NCBI GenBank assembly: GCA_017405115.1
Contig: JAFRBA010000115.1
Span: 1 to 18,126, forward strand
DNA from: Kiritimatiellia bacterium
Lineage (GTDB): Bacteria; Verrucomicrobiota; Kiritimatiellia; RFP12; UBA1067
DNA length: 18,126 bases
Direction of reading: 5' to 3'
Part shown: one piece after another, positions 16,405 through 18,126 of the stretch
Position numbering within the stretch: the first letter of the stretch is position 1
Layout: every line of letters starts with the position of its first letter
The notes under the pieces: generated by a model
The model's database searches: none
Told to the model about the DNA's origin: nothing
The model's input: only the letters and a program-made list of their open reading frames with translations
Translations under genes and position numbers: made by a program

Positions 16405-17562
16405 ATGAGTATACTCGCAAAAGCGGACTTTGATGCGCGCATTGCCGCGGCGCGCGAGATCGTCAAGAAAAACAAGATGGACGCCATAATGGTGTTCTCA
16501 ACCGAGTGCGAGCCCGCGCAGGTGCGCTACTTCGCCGACTACTGGCCGAGCTTCGAGACGGCCGCGGTGCTCATCCCCGCGAAGGGCGAGCCCGCGCTCC
16601 TCATCGGGCCGGAGTCGCTCACCTACGCCTCGGCGCGCACGAAGATACCGAACGTCATCCAGCTCATGGACTTCCGCGAGTCCTCCCAGCCGGACTATCC
16701 CGGTTCGAAGCTGCCGAAGTGGAAGGACGTCGTCGAGCGCTACCGCCTGAAGAAGATCGGTCTTTCGGGCTTCTTCCTCTTCCCGTACACGATGATGGTT
16801 CCGCTCGCGAAGGCGATGGGCGGCATCAAGAACGTCGTGCCGGCCGATGCCATGATCCGCCCGCTCTACATGAAGAAGAGCGCGGCGGAGATTCGCTGCA
16901 TCAAGGCGGCGGCGAAGGCGAGCGAGGCCGGCTTCAGGGCGATACTGGACGCGATCAAGCCCGGCATGACGGAATCGGAACTCTGCGGCATTGCGACGAA
17001 GGCGATGACGGCAGCCGGCGCGGAGGCGACCGGATACCCGATCTGGTGCTGCTCGGGCCCGAACTCGAACCAGGCGATATCGCGTCCGACGCTCCGCAAG
17101 GTGAGGCGCGGCGAGATAATCCACTTCTCGATCGGCGCGAAGGTCGAAGGGTACTCGGCTTCCATCGGGCGCCCAGTGGTGCTTGGCAAGTGCCCTGAGG
17201 CGACGCGCAAGTTCCTGCAGGTCGGCCTCGACGCGGCGAACATGACGTTCGACGAGATGCGGGCCGGGCGCAACGCCGGCGAAGTGGCGAAGAAGATTCA
17301 CCAGTTCATCATCGACAGGGGATATGGCGACGCGATACTCTACGGCCCGTGCCACGGGTGCGGGCAGATGGAGTGCGAGTATCCGTTCCTCGAGACGAGC
17401 TCGACGTACACCCTGGAGGCGGGCATGACGTTCATGCAGGACATGTTCCTGCACCGCGGCGCGCAGGGTTTCCGCTGGGAGGACGGCCTTCTCGTAAAGG
17501 CCAAAGGCCCCGCCGAGATGTTGTCGAGCTTCGGAAGAAAGATCAATGTGATTGATAGGTAG
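16405..17562 (+). CDS. M24 (creatinase/aminopeptidase P fold) protein with altered metal site
   Basis: The 385-residue protein has a creatinase-type N-terminal domain (1-155) and a pita-bread C-terminal domain. In aminopeptidase P the metal ligands are Asp, Asp, His, Glu, Glu. Here the first is Ser242 (in HFSIG), the second is Ser253 (in GYSASIGR), His317 is kept (GPCHGCG), the third acid is Asp346 (FMQD) and the last is Glu359 (RWED). Two of five ligands are therefore lost and one is changed, which argues against an ordinary dinuclear Xaa-Pro peptidase. M24-fold enzymes without that role include creatinase and the DMSP lyase DddP. It may be a metal-independent hydrolase or lyase of unknown substrate. 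It has its own promoter and follows an AraC-type regulator. A repeat array begins at the last base of its stop codon. Confidence 0.75.
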   Translation: MSILAKADFDARIAAAREIVKKNKMDAIMVFSTECEPAQVRYFADYWPSFETAAVLIPAKGEPALLIGPESLTYASARTKIPNVIQLMDFRESSQPDYPGSKLPKWKDVVERYRLKKIGLSGFFLFPYTMMVPLAKAMGGIKNVVPADAMIRPLYMKKSAAEIRCIKAAAKASEAGFRAILDAIKPGMTESELCGIATKAMTAAGAEATGYPIWCCSGPNSNQAISRPTLRKVRRGEIIHFSIGAKVEGYSASIGRPVVLGKCPEATRKFLQVGLDAANMTFDEMRAGRNAGEVAKKIHQFIIDRGYGDAILYGPCHGCGQMECEYPFLETSSTYTLEAGMTFMQDMFLHRGAQGFRWEDGLLVKAKGPAEMLSSFGRKINVIDR

Positions 17563-17633
17563 TGGAAGAGTGGAAGAGTGGAAGAGTGGAAAGGTGGAAG
17601 AGTGGAAGGGTGCGGAGAGATAGTGGAAAGGTG
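17562..17633 (+). repeat. 8-bp tandem array, GTGGAAGA type, upstream of the four-helix-bundle gene
   Basis: Units starting at 17562, 17570 and 17578 are GTGGAAGA, followed by GTGGAAAG, GTGGAAGA and GTGGAAGG, then degenerate copies to about 17633. The first G is the last base of the preceding TAG stop. The final GTGGAAAGGTG also serves as the ribosome binding site for the ATG at 17638. Confidence 0.8.
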
Positions 17634-17637
17634 ATGT

Positions 17638-18015
17638 ATGGCTGCGTTTGTGAGGTTTGAGGATATTGCTGCGTGGCAGCAGGGGCGAAGTCTCGTAAAT
17701 GAGGTCTATCGTCTCTCGCGTTCAGGATTGTTCGCGAAGGACTATGGTCTTCACGAGCAGATGCAGCGGGCTGCAGTTTCCATTTGCTCTAACATCGCCG
17801 AAGGCTTCGAGCGTCGAGGAAACAAGGAGTTCATAAAATTCCTTTGGATCGCCAAAGGGTCTGCCGCCGAAGTCGCTTCGCAGCTTTACCATGCCTTGGA
17901 CCTTGGATACATCACTCAAAAACAGTTTGAAGAATCTTACGGTGCGGCAAAGAAAATTGGCGCAACCATTCATCGCCTCATCACCTCAATCCACAACCCA
18001 AACCGGCTGAAGTAA
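17638..18015 (+). CDS. Four-helix-bundle protein (S23 / 23S rRNA intervening-sequence-protein family)
   Basis: The 125-residue protein has the typical family pattern: FEDIAAWQQGRSL at the start, DYGLHEQMQRAAVSICSNIAEGFER in the centre, EFIKFLWIAKGSAAEVASQL, and a last helix with DLGYITQKQFEE. The family was first found encoded inside 23S rRNA intervening sequences and is related in fold to the accessory protein Avd of diversity-generating retroelements. Here it stands alone, with no rRNA, reverse transcriptase or variable repeat in the window. It is less GC-rich than neighbouring genes. Tandem 8-bp arrays in opposite orientation lie directly on both sides, from the upstream stop codon and from its own stop codon. 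The family is a firm call; the molecular role is unknown, with nucleic acid binding suspected. Confidence 0.9.
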   Translation: MAAFVRFEDIAAWQQGRSLVNEVYRLSRSGLFAKDYGLHEQMQRAAVSICSNIAEGFERRGNKEFIKFLWIAKGSAAEVASQLYHALDLGYITQKQFEESYGAAKKIGATIHRLITSIHNPNRLK

Positions 18016-18126
18016 CCACTCCACCACTCCACCATTCCACCACTCCACCATTCCACCACTCCACCATTCCACCACTCCACCATTCCACCACTCCACCATT
18101 CCACCACTCCACCATTCCACCACTCC
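18016..18126 (+). repeat. 8-bp tandem array, CCACCACT/CCACCATT type, downstream of the four-helix-bundle gene
   Basis: About 14 units run to the window end and probably beyond. After the first two units, CCACCACT and CCACCATT alternate strictly, giving a 16-base higher-order period. The reverse complement (GTGGAGTG/GTGGAATG) shares GTGGA and the 8-base period with the upstream array, so the two arrays are roughly inverted. It begins right after the TAA stop. Confidence 0.85.

Noticed and set aside
17562..18126. CRISPR array or diversity-generating retroelement
   Set aside because: The units are 8 bases with no spacers. The bundle protein resembles Avd, but no reverse transcriptase, template repeat or variable repeat is present in the window.

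Overview
The window reads as chromosomal DNA of an uncultured, GC-rich, probably gut-dwelling member of the PVC group; Kiritimatiellota or a close relative is my best guess. That guess rests on established knowledge of the style of the genes: very large secreted proteins ending in an alpha/beta hydrolase, carboxypeptidase-regulatory-like secreted partners, an SLC12-type cotransporter, stand-alone four-helix-bundle (S23/IVP-like) genes bordered by simple repeats, and sparse extended -10 promoters. There is no rRNA or marker gene to prove it. All real genes lie on the + strand. No tRNA, rRNA, CRISPR array, transposase or intrinsic terminator was seen, and no gene-free stretch exceeds 300 bases.

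Region 1 (1-5902) is a secreted-protein cluster laid out A-B-A'-B'. A is the 3' part of a giant extracellular protein with a C-terminal alpha/beta hydrolase. B and B' are paralogous secreted proteins. A' is a stand-alone copy of only the last third of the hydrolase, without the serine nucleophile. All junctions overlap, so the four genes look translationally coupled. From about 2690 onward the DNA is clearly more AT-rich than the rest.

Region 2 (5903-9471) holds a single-chain MmeI-like (type IIL) restriction-modification enzyme and a small secreted protein with an EF-hand loop. The restriction gene carries one full and one half copy of a palindromic repeat, both translated in the same reading frame. 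This is one of the two most unusual things in the window.

Region 3 (9472-16319) is housekeeping: an unusually compact EPSP synthase (aroA) behind its own promoter, then a tightly packed run of parE-like topoisomerase subunit B, an SLC12/CCC cotransporter, KDPG/KHG aldolase (eda) and an AraC-type regulator.

Region 4 (16320-18126) holds an M24-fold protein with a damaged metal site, then a four-helix-bundle gene framed by 8-bp tandem arrays in opposite orientation (GTGGAAGA upstream, CCACCACT/CCACCATT downstream). This looks like a repeat-bounded, possibly mobile gene unit and is the second main candidate for an undescribed system.

Four TATAAT boxes sit just before genes. Three share the form TTTTG[C/G]TATAAT or TTTG[C/G]TATAAT, an extended -10 with no recognisable -35.
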